Origin: Polyporus tsugae
Lineage: Eukaryota; Basidiomycota; Agaricomycetes; Polyporales; Polyporaceae
Direction of reading: 5' to 3'
DNA: 64,000 bases
NCBI GenBank assembly: GCA_024305745.1
Contig: JAHRBS010000001.1
Span: 2,790,001-2,854,000, forward strand
Made by a program: the position numbers and the translations under genes. Position 1 is the stretch's first letter, and each line of letters begins with the position of its first letter. The notes beneath the pieces were generated by a model, which worked only from the letters and a program-made list of their open reading frames with translations, was not told the DNA's origin and did no database searches. This document shows, piece by piece, positions 54,320 through 64,000 of the stretch.

Positions 54320-57300
54320 ATGGCCCTCGGTGGCCTGGGTGCCATTCTCCTTGCTGGCCACCCAACACACGCACTCGGTCATGTCTTGTCAAAGCTCGAT
54401 CTTCGCTCCATTTTCTTCGCTGTGGTTTTCATCATAATCGTCTTGGTTTTGGGTGCGTAACCGTCTGTTTTGCCCTCACCACATCCTCACTTATCGTCCA
54501 CACGATCTTCAAACCTGCCGTTGCGCACCAAAATGCTTCGTGCACCCCCACATTTTGCTTGGGCGTTCGACTTGACGGGCGATCAGCATATCTCACGAAT
54601 CCTTCCGAGGCTTCTTTCCGAACCCACCTCACAGAGCTGCACATCAAGGAGCACATCCGCCAGCTCGAGGGCACGCAGGACGACAGCTTTGCCTCCGACA
54701 ACGCCAACACGCACTTCACTCTTTCGCGCAGGTCCCCTCCGAGCGCACGCAAACCCGGAGGCAACTTCGACCCTCGGTCGCCATTCCACTTCGTCAGCCG
54801 AGCCTCGGTCTCCCTTCGCACCCCAAAGCATGTTTTCCAGAATTTTGGCATCCTGTCGATAGCCGCAGTCTATCCGCCCAGCCGCTATGGTAGCCAGGGA
54901 ACCGGTCATCCCGTTCACACAGAAAACCTCACCCCGTCCGTCTTCGACGCATGGTACATCGGCGTATTCGGGACTTGGTGGAGAGGCGGCGTTGTGCAGA
55001 GTTGGTGGCACGAGCTGTTGGAGAGCACCAAGGATGCGGAAAGGTGCGGGTCTGGTCTGTTAAATATAAAGGCACTCGATGTTCTAGAGGGATTCGATGG
55101 TGAGTCCGTCTTGTCTATGCTAACATGAACATCGAGACGAGGATATACACTAGGTCTGCCCCTTCCCACTTCGTCCCGTCTACCGGCCGAGGCCCCCAGC
55201 AAGCTGAGGGGAACAGAGAGATCGATGCAACGATCTGCGAGCCATGTACCGCGCAGCACGACCCCTCCGCCACTTCCGAAGTCGGCCTCCCTGCCTCTTC
55301 ATGCACCCAGAGCCGCTGCCGCTTCCACCTCTCCGAAGACGAACGGATCCCCGAGCCAGCGCCACCCACCAGCGGCTTCCCAAACAAGCGCGTCTGTGGC
55401 GCCCGAGCAGCCGTCGCGACCACCTGCGCCTCCAGTGCTCGCGTATTCGCCCTCCTCAACGTCGCTATGGGATTCATCGCCGATCATCGCCGAGGTGCTG
55501 CGTCAGATCTCGCAGTCCAAGGCTGCAGTGCAGGAGCTCCGCACGCAGGTCGCGGACTTCCGCACGAGCGCGTCCTCGGCGCTCGAGAGCGAACTCGAGG
55601 CGCAGCGGGAGCGGAAGCGCGAGGAGGATGCCGCGCGGACAGAGCTGAAGGGCCGCACGAAGACCTTGGAGGACTCGAAACGCTCTGCGGACAGCAGCAA
55701 GCGCGACGCGGAGAAGCGTTTGCGGGCGGCGGAGAGTGCACGCGACAATGCGACGGCGCGCATTGAGAAGCTCGGAGAGGAGATTGGGGTGCTGAGGGGG
55801 CGTATGCGGGACGACGACGCCGCGGTGGTGAGATGCAAGGAGGAGGGGGAGGTTAAGGAGCAGGAGGCGCAGGAGATACTGGAAAGGAAGAGGAAGGAGA
55901 TCAAGGTCGCCGAGGAGGTAGTTGCGGCGCTCAACATGCGCGCGAAAGATTTGGAGGAGAGGATCGTCCAGGAGGAGGAGCGGTTACAGCGGGCGAAGGA
56001 GCAGGCGGAGATCAAGAAGCAGGATCGGTCGTTCTATCCGCTCACGGTTGTCCCTGCGGTTGAGGAGGACATCGCTATCCCTGCCTGGTCTTTCTACGCG
56101 AGTCAGAATCAAACTCAAGAGGCTTCGCAGGACTCGTTCACACACCACAGCGGCGAGATCCTTGAACGGCAGGAGGTGTTCCCCCATCCGATCCAAGCCC
56201 CGAAGAGCAAAGGATCGATGTCCTCCGGTTCGGGAAGCAGCGATACCAGGGAGCCCTCGGTATCCCCCCGTCCTGCACGCCTCTCTCTCACCAGCATCTC
56301 CAACCTCCGCGAGGCCGCCAACCGCGTCCTTTCGGAGCCCGATCCCAACGGCCAAGTCCTCTTGCGTCCCCGCGGGTTCCCGCTCTTCACCGACTTACCT
56401 AGCAACATCTCTACACAGTCGACGTCCACTCGCTTCTCTCCTTTCGGCGAGAGCGATGACGGGATCGAACAAGATGTCCCATCGTCTGCAGACCCACCCA
56501 CTTCCGCGAGCAGCATCTCGCCCTCGTCGTACATCCCAAGCAGCCTGATCAGCTCCTTAGACGGCACGGGCGGCTTTGACGTCAACCTCTCACGTTCGTT
56601 CCAGTCCGAGGACGATGCGGTCCTCACCCGCGACTGGCGCAAGAAGGCGGCGATACCCCGCCCGCTACCTGTCGAGATCCCCGGCACGGGGATCGGCATG
56701 TACACAACGTCGCCGTCGTCGTTCACGTACCCGTCGTTTGACGGCGTGGACAAGGAGGACCCCTTCGAGGTTCGCCTGCAGCCTGCTCGCCGCCGCTTCA
56801 CCGCCGAGCTCGTGAACCTCCAGCGCGCCACACTCCTGTCGAACCGCACCATCTCGGACCCGGCCCCCGTGCCCGTCAACCTCGCGGAGAGCGACACTCA
56901 AGACAAAAATGCTCTCGCGCACCGCAGGTGGTCCTCGCAGCAAGACCCGATCGGAAAGGAGCGCAAAGGGCTCAACCCCGAAGCGAAGGCGTTCTCGCTC
57001 ACGAAGCGCAGCTTCCCCTCCCTCCTCTCCTCGCCGTCGCCCCACGCTTTCGACCCGCCCGCGAGCATGCAGGCGCACGCGTCGTCGCTGAGCCTCCCCG
57101 CCTCGCTCGCCCCCGAGCAGGATGCGAGCCACGGCCACGGCCACGCCAGCGGCAACCTGTTCTCGTCCATCTCGATGCGCGCGTTCGCGCCCTCCCCCGC
57201 GGAACGCGAGGCGCTCCTGCGCGCGCTGGGCGGGTCGACGAACACGAGCCTCGAACGCCTCCCGACCCTCTCCGAGGTCTCCTCCATCCCGAGCCTCAGC

Positions 57301-57564
57301 TTGCCCTCGTCCCCGTCGCACTCGCACGCCGTCGCAGCCGTCGCCCCGCCGCCCGGTCTCGGGCCCTCCGCGGGCCTCCTCGGTGTGGGCGTTGGCGGGG
57401 CCGCGAAGGACGCGGCGATGGCGAGTTTCGGGTTTGGGAACGGCCGGACGATCCTCGGGCCTGGGATCGCGTGGCTACAGAGTCTGCCGCGGGTGCGCAA
57501 GTCGAAGTTCAGCCCGTGGGAGGACGAGGAGACGAAGGAGCTCGAGGCGGGCGGGGGGCTGTGA
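54320..57564 (+). CDS. Membrane-anchored coiled-coil protein of unknown function
   Basis: Provisional exons 54320-54452, 54587-55099 and 55154-57564 give 1018 aa. The N terminus has one or two membrane spans (MALGGLGAILLAG, FFAVVFIIIVLVL); the open frame continues upstream with more hydrophobic residues (LPLFFILV) but no ATG, so the true start may lie upstream. A folded region follows (TELHIKEHIRQLEG, HFVSRASVSLRTPKHVFQNF, GILSIAAVYPPSRYGSQ, VFDAWYIGVFGTWWRGGV). Next come a Pro/Ser linker and a ~200-residue Glu/Lys/Arg coiled coil starting SPIIAEVLRQIS. The last ~450 aa are disordered and Ser/Pro-rich. It resembles uncharacterised Agaricomycete membrane proteins as I remember them. The intron 1 acceptor is doubtful because the likely coding segment GVRLDGRSA falls inside it. 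Confidence 0.7.
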
Positions 57565-59274
57565 ACGTGCGTGTGGGTGTCAATACGAATGCGAAGTGCT
57601 TCTTGTTAGGAGTGGGTGTGTAGAGAGTGCTGTGCCGTAGGGTCGGCGAAATATCGAGTATGAGATTATCTATTGTATGTAGAATTGCCCCTGCGCTGCG
57701 CCGCGACAGACCGGACACGGTCTGGAGGGGAACAAGCGAAGGGTGGGATCCATGAGGGGGAAGTGGGGAGGGTCAGAGGAAGAGCGTGCTCCGCGACCAG
57801 GTAACACAAGCTATATACATAACGGCGCAGTAACGACGATAGGCAATGACAAGAATATCCCCACCGTCCGACGGCGAAGGGTGAGGTGCGCGCGCCCGTC
57901 CACGGGGCTCGCAGTGGGGCGAGGGAAGGCTCCGCGGATGCAAAGGGAACGCGCACGGGCTCGCCGGGCCACCATTATGAGGGTTCTGTCGACGATTTGT
58001 AGCTTCAGGTGACGGTCGCCCGTCTTCGACGCCATACGCTCAGGCACGGCGCACGAAGGCTCCCCAAAAGGCCGAGGGCCTGTGACTGTTCCCCAGGCCA
58101 GCACTTATGTAACCACACGGCGGTGGGCCGATGTGCTAAACAGTGCCTCGGAACAGTCACGGTCCCCTGGCAGAAACCCAAGTCCTGTTTCCCGTTGGTT
58201 GCGACGAGAAGCAGCCGCATCTCGGGCTCGAGAACGATTTTGGGTTTTGGGGTTAGCCATAAGCACCCAAGGACGCACCTCGAGCTCCAAGGTTTGTGAC
58301 CGGATCACTCGCCCCTTCGATTCACAGATACTTTCCTGCGGCCAATGACTCGTGGGGATTGGTCGGACATTATGCATGCAGACGGCTCGAGGGGATCGAG
58401 AGAGATTCGTTGCTATATTCGTCACGGGATATCGCCCGCACCGGAGAAGAGAGAAACAACACCTAATTAGGGACCCAAGGAAAGTGATGAATGAGGGTAT
58501 AACAATAAATATATGCGGATAGACAGCTTTTGAGGGACTGCCAGCGTGAGCGCGGTCGCGGTTGGTGTGATAGGTTTCAGACGGTCGAAGAGAGGGTGTG
58601 GCAAACAAAGTGCGGTCACGTCAGCGATGTGCAAAGAAACTGTGTTTGGCAGGGGAATCTGACGTACGCGTGCGATGGGGTACGAGGGCATAAAAGCCCC
58701 TCGATGAGCGCGTGCTTGTGCGTGGGAGCGGTATGAGGGTGTGGGTAATAGTAATGATACTACACTAAACACTGGCAGCCCGCGTGCGCGGGCGATCCAT
58801 CCGGGCCTATGAACAGTGGTAGCCAGTAACGATACACGTACAACGTCCGGAGCGGGACAGCGACCTATGCGCGATGCGGTGATGTGTACGGCGTGATGTG
58901 CGATGTGTGTAATGGGAACAGTGGCGAAATCCAGAACGTGTGTTGTGCTGGAATGCCAGGAAGATGGGAGCAGGCCGCCGACGATGCGGGTATAGGCGGG
59001 GGCCTTACGAACACGGATTACAGGGTGCGATAGAAAGGGATTTGAGACGAAGGAGTGTGGAGAAGCCGACGCAGACGCGAGGTGCTTCAGACGGAATACA
59101 GAAGGGAGCCAGTGCGAGGGGTGTCCATGCTGGCGGACTATTGCGATGTCGACGGGAGTATAGCGCGTTGCAGCAGCGGTCGGTGGTGACCGGTGGGGTT
59201 GACGCGCGGCTCCGGTGTGGCACCAGACCCAGCAAGCACTGGGTAGTATGGGATACTCGGAGCGGCGCCATGCG
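57565..59274. other. 1.7-kb convergent intergenic region
   Basis: This lies between the stop codons of the coiled-coil gene and phosphatase copy B. Only short frames without domains are present. No tRNA or repeat was recognised. Confidence 0.5.
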
Positions 59275-61234
59275 TTATATTGCAGGATCCAAAATGCCCC
59301 GCACGTCGTCGACGTGACAGAGATCGGCGAGGAAAGGACAGAGGTCGGTCAGCTCCGTATCGTGAGGGTCGTTAAACCATGATGATACGGGGACGGCGTT
59401 GTGAGGGTGGAAAATATAGGAAGCGGGCGAGTTGTCCAGGATGATCGTGTCCTTGACTGGGCGCCCCAATTGTGATAGGTCCTATCCGGCGGCTCAATGT
59501 GAAGTCTACCGTACATTGACTTCGGCAACATACCTTCACGTAGTTCCCTTTGTGGTTGTAACAGCTTTCCCGAAATAATCTATGCGCGACGGACCGGGAT
59601 GGATCCAATCGGTCGAGAACGGGGTCGGCGTACTGCAGGTCAATTCTTGATGAGTGCGATGTCCTACACCTCGGAAACAAGATCACCGCACCTTGCTCAG
59701 ACTTGCGGTGAAAACAACCACCTCGTAGATCTCCCCCATACGTCGGAGAAATTCATCCACACCTGGGCGTTTTAGTACGTAAAAGTTGTGCCAGTACGCC
59801 TCAATTTCTACTGGAACTATGTAATCTGGCGAGGGCACGGCCTAGAGGAAAACGTCAGAACTATCGTCGATAACGTGGGAGCGACACCTACCTTCAGGCT
59901 ACTGTGCACCAACGTCTCGTCTAGGTCGAGCACTAAGCATTTTCGACCGGCATGTTCAGGTGCAATAGGCGGCAATAGAGGCTTGGGTTGACCATCCTAC
60001 GTCGCCCAAGAAGTTAAAGGAGGGATGTAATGAACGCATATAAGAAGGTAACTCACGGCGCCGATAGGAATACCAGTTCCTCCGGACCTAATCAACCGCT
60101 GTTCCTCATCCTCCGCCTGATTGATCAAAATCGCTTCGTTGAAGTCGCCCTCATCGGAGAACGAGCTATCCGAATCGTCCGATGCATCGTGGACGTGCGA
60201 CTTGTCGTAAAGGGTGGTGGGGGTATGGTTTAGGTTCTCACCGGTGGAACCTGGTGGCTGCACAGCGCCGGATGTTAAGCCGTCTGTCTCTGATAGCGGC
60301 AAGAGTTGCTTCGTCGGCGTGGGCGGGACGATAACCTCGCCGTCTGGAATAACCGAGGGAATCGCGATAGGAGGGAGATTGGGTACGTCAACTAGTTGCA
60401 TGCTCAGGTGGATATAAGGCAGGGGAGGTGAGTTGTCAAATTTACATACCGGTCGAGGACGAGGAGTGCGTTCCATGATGAGCGGTTTCCGTATCCTTGA
60501 GCGTCTGCTTCTCGGATTCTGGGAGTTGACCCTCATCAAGGTCGATAGAGTGGGTCTGTTGGGCCGTGACGCAGGATTTACAGAGACGCGTAAACTTGAA
60601 GAGGAACGACTTCTTGGCTCGTTTTGAGGGTGACTTGGATTCCTCTGGTGACGGCGGAAGCTCGGTTAGGATCGCGGACAACTTGAAATTTCAAAAAAGG
60701 ACTACCCATCTCGGCGACGCTTGCCTACGGGTGCAGCGAAGGCTGTCACGCCGTTCTCCTTCTCCTTTGGAGGTCGGAAATCTTGGACCGGGGACTTCTC
60801 TGCGATGGAGATCGCGGTGCCCGTCATGGTTGCGGTCGGCGGATCCGAGTGTGCAGTCAGATCGGACTGGGTGGGGAACGAGGAAGGCGGGTCCTGCCCG
60901 TGGCTGCTATGGGTATCGCCTGTTATTGAATGAGCGTCCGTTGCCGGCGTACCAACTTCGGTAGTCTGACTGTGGGTATGCGCGGTGGGTTCTCCGCCGG
61001 AGGGTGCGCTGCTTCCACTTCCTTCGCCCGCAAAGGCATGAGGAGAAGAGGAGGAAGATTTTCTCCCTACGGTGGATTCGCGGTTGGAGGATGATGGCTC
61101 GACATCTCGACCCGGACCTGCTTCTGACGCCTGGTTCATGTTGCTCCATTGAGCTGTCCGCCTTGACGCCGGGCATCAGGGCAAGTACGCACCTGAATGG
61201 GGGCGGAAGAGTGCGACGACCGAGAGTTAGCCAT
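59275..61234 (-). CDS. FCP1/SCP-type (Psr1-like) protein phosphatase, copy B
   Basis: Exons 61234-61193, 61130-60729, 60681-60450, 60391-60057, 59996-59892, 59841-59692, 59632-59534 and 59481-59275 give 523 aa. The catalytic domain is intact: [17 protein letters not shown] (Asp 361, Asp 363), [35 protein letters not shown] and [10 protein letters not shown]. The last four exons (105, 150, 99, 207 nt) match copy A exon for exon. The N-terminal region is Ser/His/Thr-rich and much diverged. It keeps a 31-residue basic-hydrophobic block (60532-60624) and the linker VIVPPTPT...[11 protein letters not shown] found in copy A. Two introns interrupt the part that is one exon in copy A. Both copies look functional, so division of labour is possible. 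Confidence 0.9.
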
Positions 61235-62102
61235 GGCCACGCGAGCTCTGCGCAAGGCGGGGGAAGAGGTGGGAGTTCAGACTGTCGTCGCTGTCCATCA
61301 GACTCCCGCCTCTCCCAACCCACAGGCGCCCATACGGCGCTTGTCCTCGGTCAGCGATCCCCCGCTCCTTCAATCCTAGTCCTTGTCTCCAGTTGTCTCC
61401 GCCAACACTTCATGAATGCATGAATCATGATTCATTATAATGTTTGCGAATCTCATCGGCAGACCCTCTTTGCGGTGTTCCATGCCTACCATGCGCCTGG
61501 ACGCAGCGGGTGGGCAGACTTCTCGCAGGAACGAGGCATGCATGGAAACGGTCACCCGTAATCGCTATTTTCTCTCCCTATGGTCCCCCTATCTGTACTG
61601 CTGTACTGCTGAACGCAATAGATGTGCCATCATATGTTCATGGTAGTACAAGTGCTGTTCAGGACAACGATACGGTTGCACATAGCACATCCGCACCATG
61701 ATATCGTCACAAACCAAATGGGCGAGGTGCGCAGCAACCCGCGGGCCGGCTCGAGATGGCACCTGGTCCGTGCGCGCGAGCCACTTCCGTATATAAACGC
61801 ACTCGCCGACTGCCGATTTCCTCATTCTTGTGCTCGGGCATGTACTGTCGCCAGTGAGGTTTTAACCGAGGCACAGTCTTTTGCTGATTGCAAATTACAC
61901 ATCCGAACCCGTCTGTTAGCTTCGGCTTCCAGCAATTTTTGGAAAACCCCTCATCCCAGTGACAACCTCATGGTTCGAGGGACCTCCTTAGAGTAGTTAA
62001 CCTGTTATGCCCATCAATATATCTTGTTTTGCTACCACCATCTCCCCGCGCGAACATCAAGAAAATCTTCAAAGCTTCTCTGCATCCTTGGAAGTTTCGG
62101 AC
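61235..62102. other. Divergent intergenic region
   Basis: This lies between phosphatase copy B (minus) and KTI12 (plus) and holds both promoters. No gene was recognised in 868 bp. Confidence 0.5.
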
Positions 62103-63223
62103 ATGGCTTTTATCACGATCTCCGGGTATCCGTGTTCTGGGAAGTCAAGACGTGCGGAGCAGCTGCGGGCTCGTTTAGAGACATGGTTGAAGGATCCTTC
62201 ATATGAAGGTCCACAGCTGAAAATTGTTGTCGTCGGAGACGACACTCTCAATATCTCTCGAAATGTCTATAACGGTGAGCAAGTCCTTGGTTATCCTGTT
62301 CAACAGAGAGCTGACGGTGTTACAGATGGACGGTCTGAAAAGCCTGCAAGAGGTGCCCTATTCACCGCAGTGCAGAGGCAGATGGGACAAGATACCATCC
62401 TGATCGTCGACTCCATGAATTACATCAAGGGCTTCCGGTACCAAATGTACTGCGCCGCGAGAGAACACAAGCTGCGAGTGTGCACAGTGCGTCATATTGC
62501 TGTTTCAACCCGAACTAACCCTAATCGAGCCAAGTAGGTCTTTGTCGTGGCGACACAAGACCAGTGCAAAGAGTGGAACGCCGGGCGGGAAGATGGGGGT
62601 GCCTATGCACTTGAGACGTGAGTTGTATGCCGTCCAGGTTCTTGCATGCGACACTTGACGCTATCGCTCATCGCAGTCTTGAAAACCTGTTGATGCGATA
62701 CGAAGAGCCATCGTCAATGGTTCGATGGGACTCCCCACTATTCACCGTCCCCTGGACGGACGATGACGTACCCATCGGGGACATCTGGAAAGCAATCACG
62801 GAGGGTAACGTGAAGCCCCCGAATGCTGGAACACAAGCGGTAAACGCGCACTTTTTCGATCACGCTGTACCACGAGAGCAAGCCTGACGCTACCTGTAGG
62901 TTCCTAAAGCCCCCACAGACGCACTCCGCACGCTCGAGCACGTTAGCACCACGATGGTGGCGGCGATCATGTCCGAGCAGGCTGCTGCCGGTGGTTTCGG
63001 AGGTCTTGTTATCCTGCCCCTCTCGGCAACGCTCAAGCCGAAGGTGAACCTGCCCTCCCGAAATATCACACTCTCGGAGCTGCAACGGCTCAAGCGCCAG
63101 TTCGTGACTGTGCACAAGAAGGCGATCACGCTGGGGACGACCGAGAAGGGCGCGGTGGATTGGAGCGAGGAGAGCATAGCGGACAAGTTCGCGTTGTACA
63201 TTGAGGGTAATTTGAAGCCGTAG
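62103..63223 (+). CDS. KTI12: KTI12, Elongator-associated P-loop protein
   Basis: Exons 62103-62274, 62326-62486, 62538-62617, 62677-62839 and 62900-63223 give 299 aa, normal for the family. The P loop GYPCSGKS is at residues 8-15, followed by IVVVGDDTLNISRNVYND. Walker-B-like ILIVDSMNYIKGFRYQMYC and VATQDQCKEWN follow. The middle has LENLLMRYEEPSSMVRWDSPLF, where the second half of the protein contacts tRNA in characterised homologues. The C-terminal part ends FALYIEGNLKP. KTI12 is a tRNA-stimulated ATPase needed for Elongator-dependent modification of wobble uridines. The start is the first ATG before the P loop. Confidence 0.93.
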
Positions 63224-63622
63224 GTGCATGGCGGTTCACGATCGTTCCACGATCGGCGACCTTGTTCGGCGTAACAATTAGCGTGTTCGAGAACGCGCGC
63301 CAAACCTCCTTGACCTGAGCCGGTCTGTCGGTAGTGTTGCCACTCTCTCTTCTTCCCCCAGCTCTTCTCCACCTCCGCTTTCGGACAGTTTCTGGATGGA
63401 ACAAGAGGACGCTAACGAAAAAGGGGCTGTCTGTTTTCCTCCGCGAGGGACGGCCCAGGCGCGGAGCCTGAATGTGCATGTATCATCAAGTCTCTGGGAT
63501 GTCAGAGTACTAGTGGTCGCGCTTCCTCCTCATCCTCTCGTCCAAACACTGGTACTCGCAAACTAGAACTCTCACTTCATAGCCCTCGTTGGGCAGGGAA
63601 GCACGGTCACCCCTTGGTCGCG
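63224..63622. other. Gap between KTI12 and the right-edge gene
   Basis: No separate gene was recognised. From about 63490 the frame of the following partial gene is already open, so its true start may lie in this stretch. Confidence 0.4.
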
Positions 63623-64000
63623 ATGGCGGCATTCGTGCTCATGTCCAGGAATCCCCTCGAGGCGCGAGATGAGATTCAATCCGCCGGCCATTTTCCTAGC
63701 GTCGGGAAGGAGGTCTTGAGTGCATTGGTCCATCTCCTCGGTGAGTAAAGCTTCGTCCTCAGCATGTGGAGGAAACTGACCCGTCGACAACAGGCATTTC
63801 GATCATCTCTGGCATGTTATCGAGGAAGCTCGAATGGGTGACTCGTCGTCCTTCCTGGCCGCGCCTTCTAGTCATTTTCAACCTCATCGATTCGTAAGTC
63901 GCCACCCGGGTTCGCTTCCTGTCGGACATTCTCATGATTTTGATGCGATGTCGTGCCAGATGGACATTTATATTCACAAGTACGTGTCCTGGGATCGCTC
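63623..64000 (+). CDS. Unidentified gene, cut by the right edge
   Basis: A spliced plus-strand reading is supported by splice signals: exon ?-63740, intron 63741-63793 (GTGAGT..CAG), exon 63794-63893, intron 63894-63959 (GTAAGT..CAG), exon 63960-edge, with phases that fit. The product reads MAAFVLMSRNPLEARDEIQ, then EVLSALVHLLGISIISGML, KLEWVTRRPSWPRLLVIFNL and a short stretch beyond. It looks helical, and I do not recognise a family. The first ATG in frame is 63623, but the frame extends upstream. Overlapping minus-strand frames (63572-63977) lack splice support. Confidence 0.35.

Noticed and set aside
1..64000. CRISPR arrays, operons, bacterial defence or prophage features
   Set aside because: The DNA is eukaryotic: spliced genes, tRNA introns and fungal families throughout. 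No spaced direct repeats of CRISPR type were seen.

Overview
The window looks like nuclear DNA of a filamentous basidiomycete, most likely an Agaricomycete and plausibly a polypore relative. This rests on dense genes on both strands, many 45-80 nt GT-AG introns, intron-bearing tRNA genes, an F-box/WD40 gene type, a pepsin-like secreted protease and a GH16 enzyme of the kind white-rot and litter fungi carry, and a Ty3/gypsy element. I assign no species. Gene models were spliced by hand; exon sums give uninterrupted frames in every model called complete.

Left part (1-24 kb): an R3H-domain protein (-), a decayed F-box/WD40 copy (+), cohesin RAD21 (-) sharing a 259-bp upstream region with a mitochondrial PPR protein (+), the intact F-box/WD40 gene (+), a secreted GH16 glycosidase (-), a secreted aspartic protease (+), fatty-acid elongation dehydratase PHS1 (-), an AP-1-type bZIP factor (-), and an FCP1/SCP-type phosphatase (+).

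Middle (24-44 kb): a 3.3-kb gene-poor, partly pyrimidine-rich stretch leads into a 1432-aa LIM-LIM-C1-RhoGAP protein whose first intron is about 1.8 kb. Then come a BTB protein (-) with a GC-AG intron, tRNA-Gln, a fungal protein-kinase-like gene (-), an unrecognised 7-exon gene (+) and an HMMR-like coiled-coil protein (-).

Right part (44-64 kb): a 5.9-kb Ty3/gypsy retrotransposon with two 316-bp LTRs that read identical sits 175 bp upstream of the HMMR-like gene. Its reverse transcriptase frame is broken by a one-base shortfall. It is followed by tRNA-Lys, RNA polymerase I subunit RPA43 (-) and import-motor subunit PAM16 (+) head to head, a large membrane/coiled-coil protein (+), a second copy of the SCP-type phosphatase (-), KTI12 (+) and the start of an unidentified gene at the edge.

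Most genes are housekeeping functions (cohesion, Pol I, mitochondrial import, Elongator, lipid elongation, Rho signalling) with no operon-like logic. Change in this window comes from two dispersed gene duplications (F-box/WD40; phosphatase) and one recent retrotransposon insertion. I see no clear undescribed multi-gene system. The best leads are the unknown gene at 39.5-41.0 kb, the long RhoGAP intron, a suspicious splice acceptor at 54.57 kb and the unusual sequence at the retrotransposon primer site.
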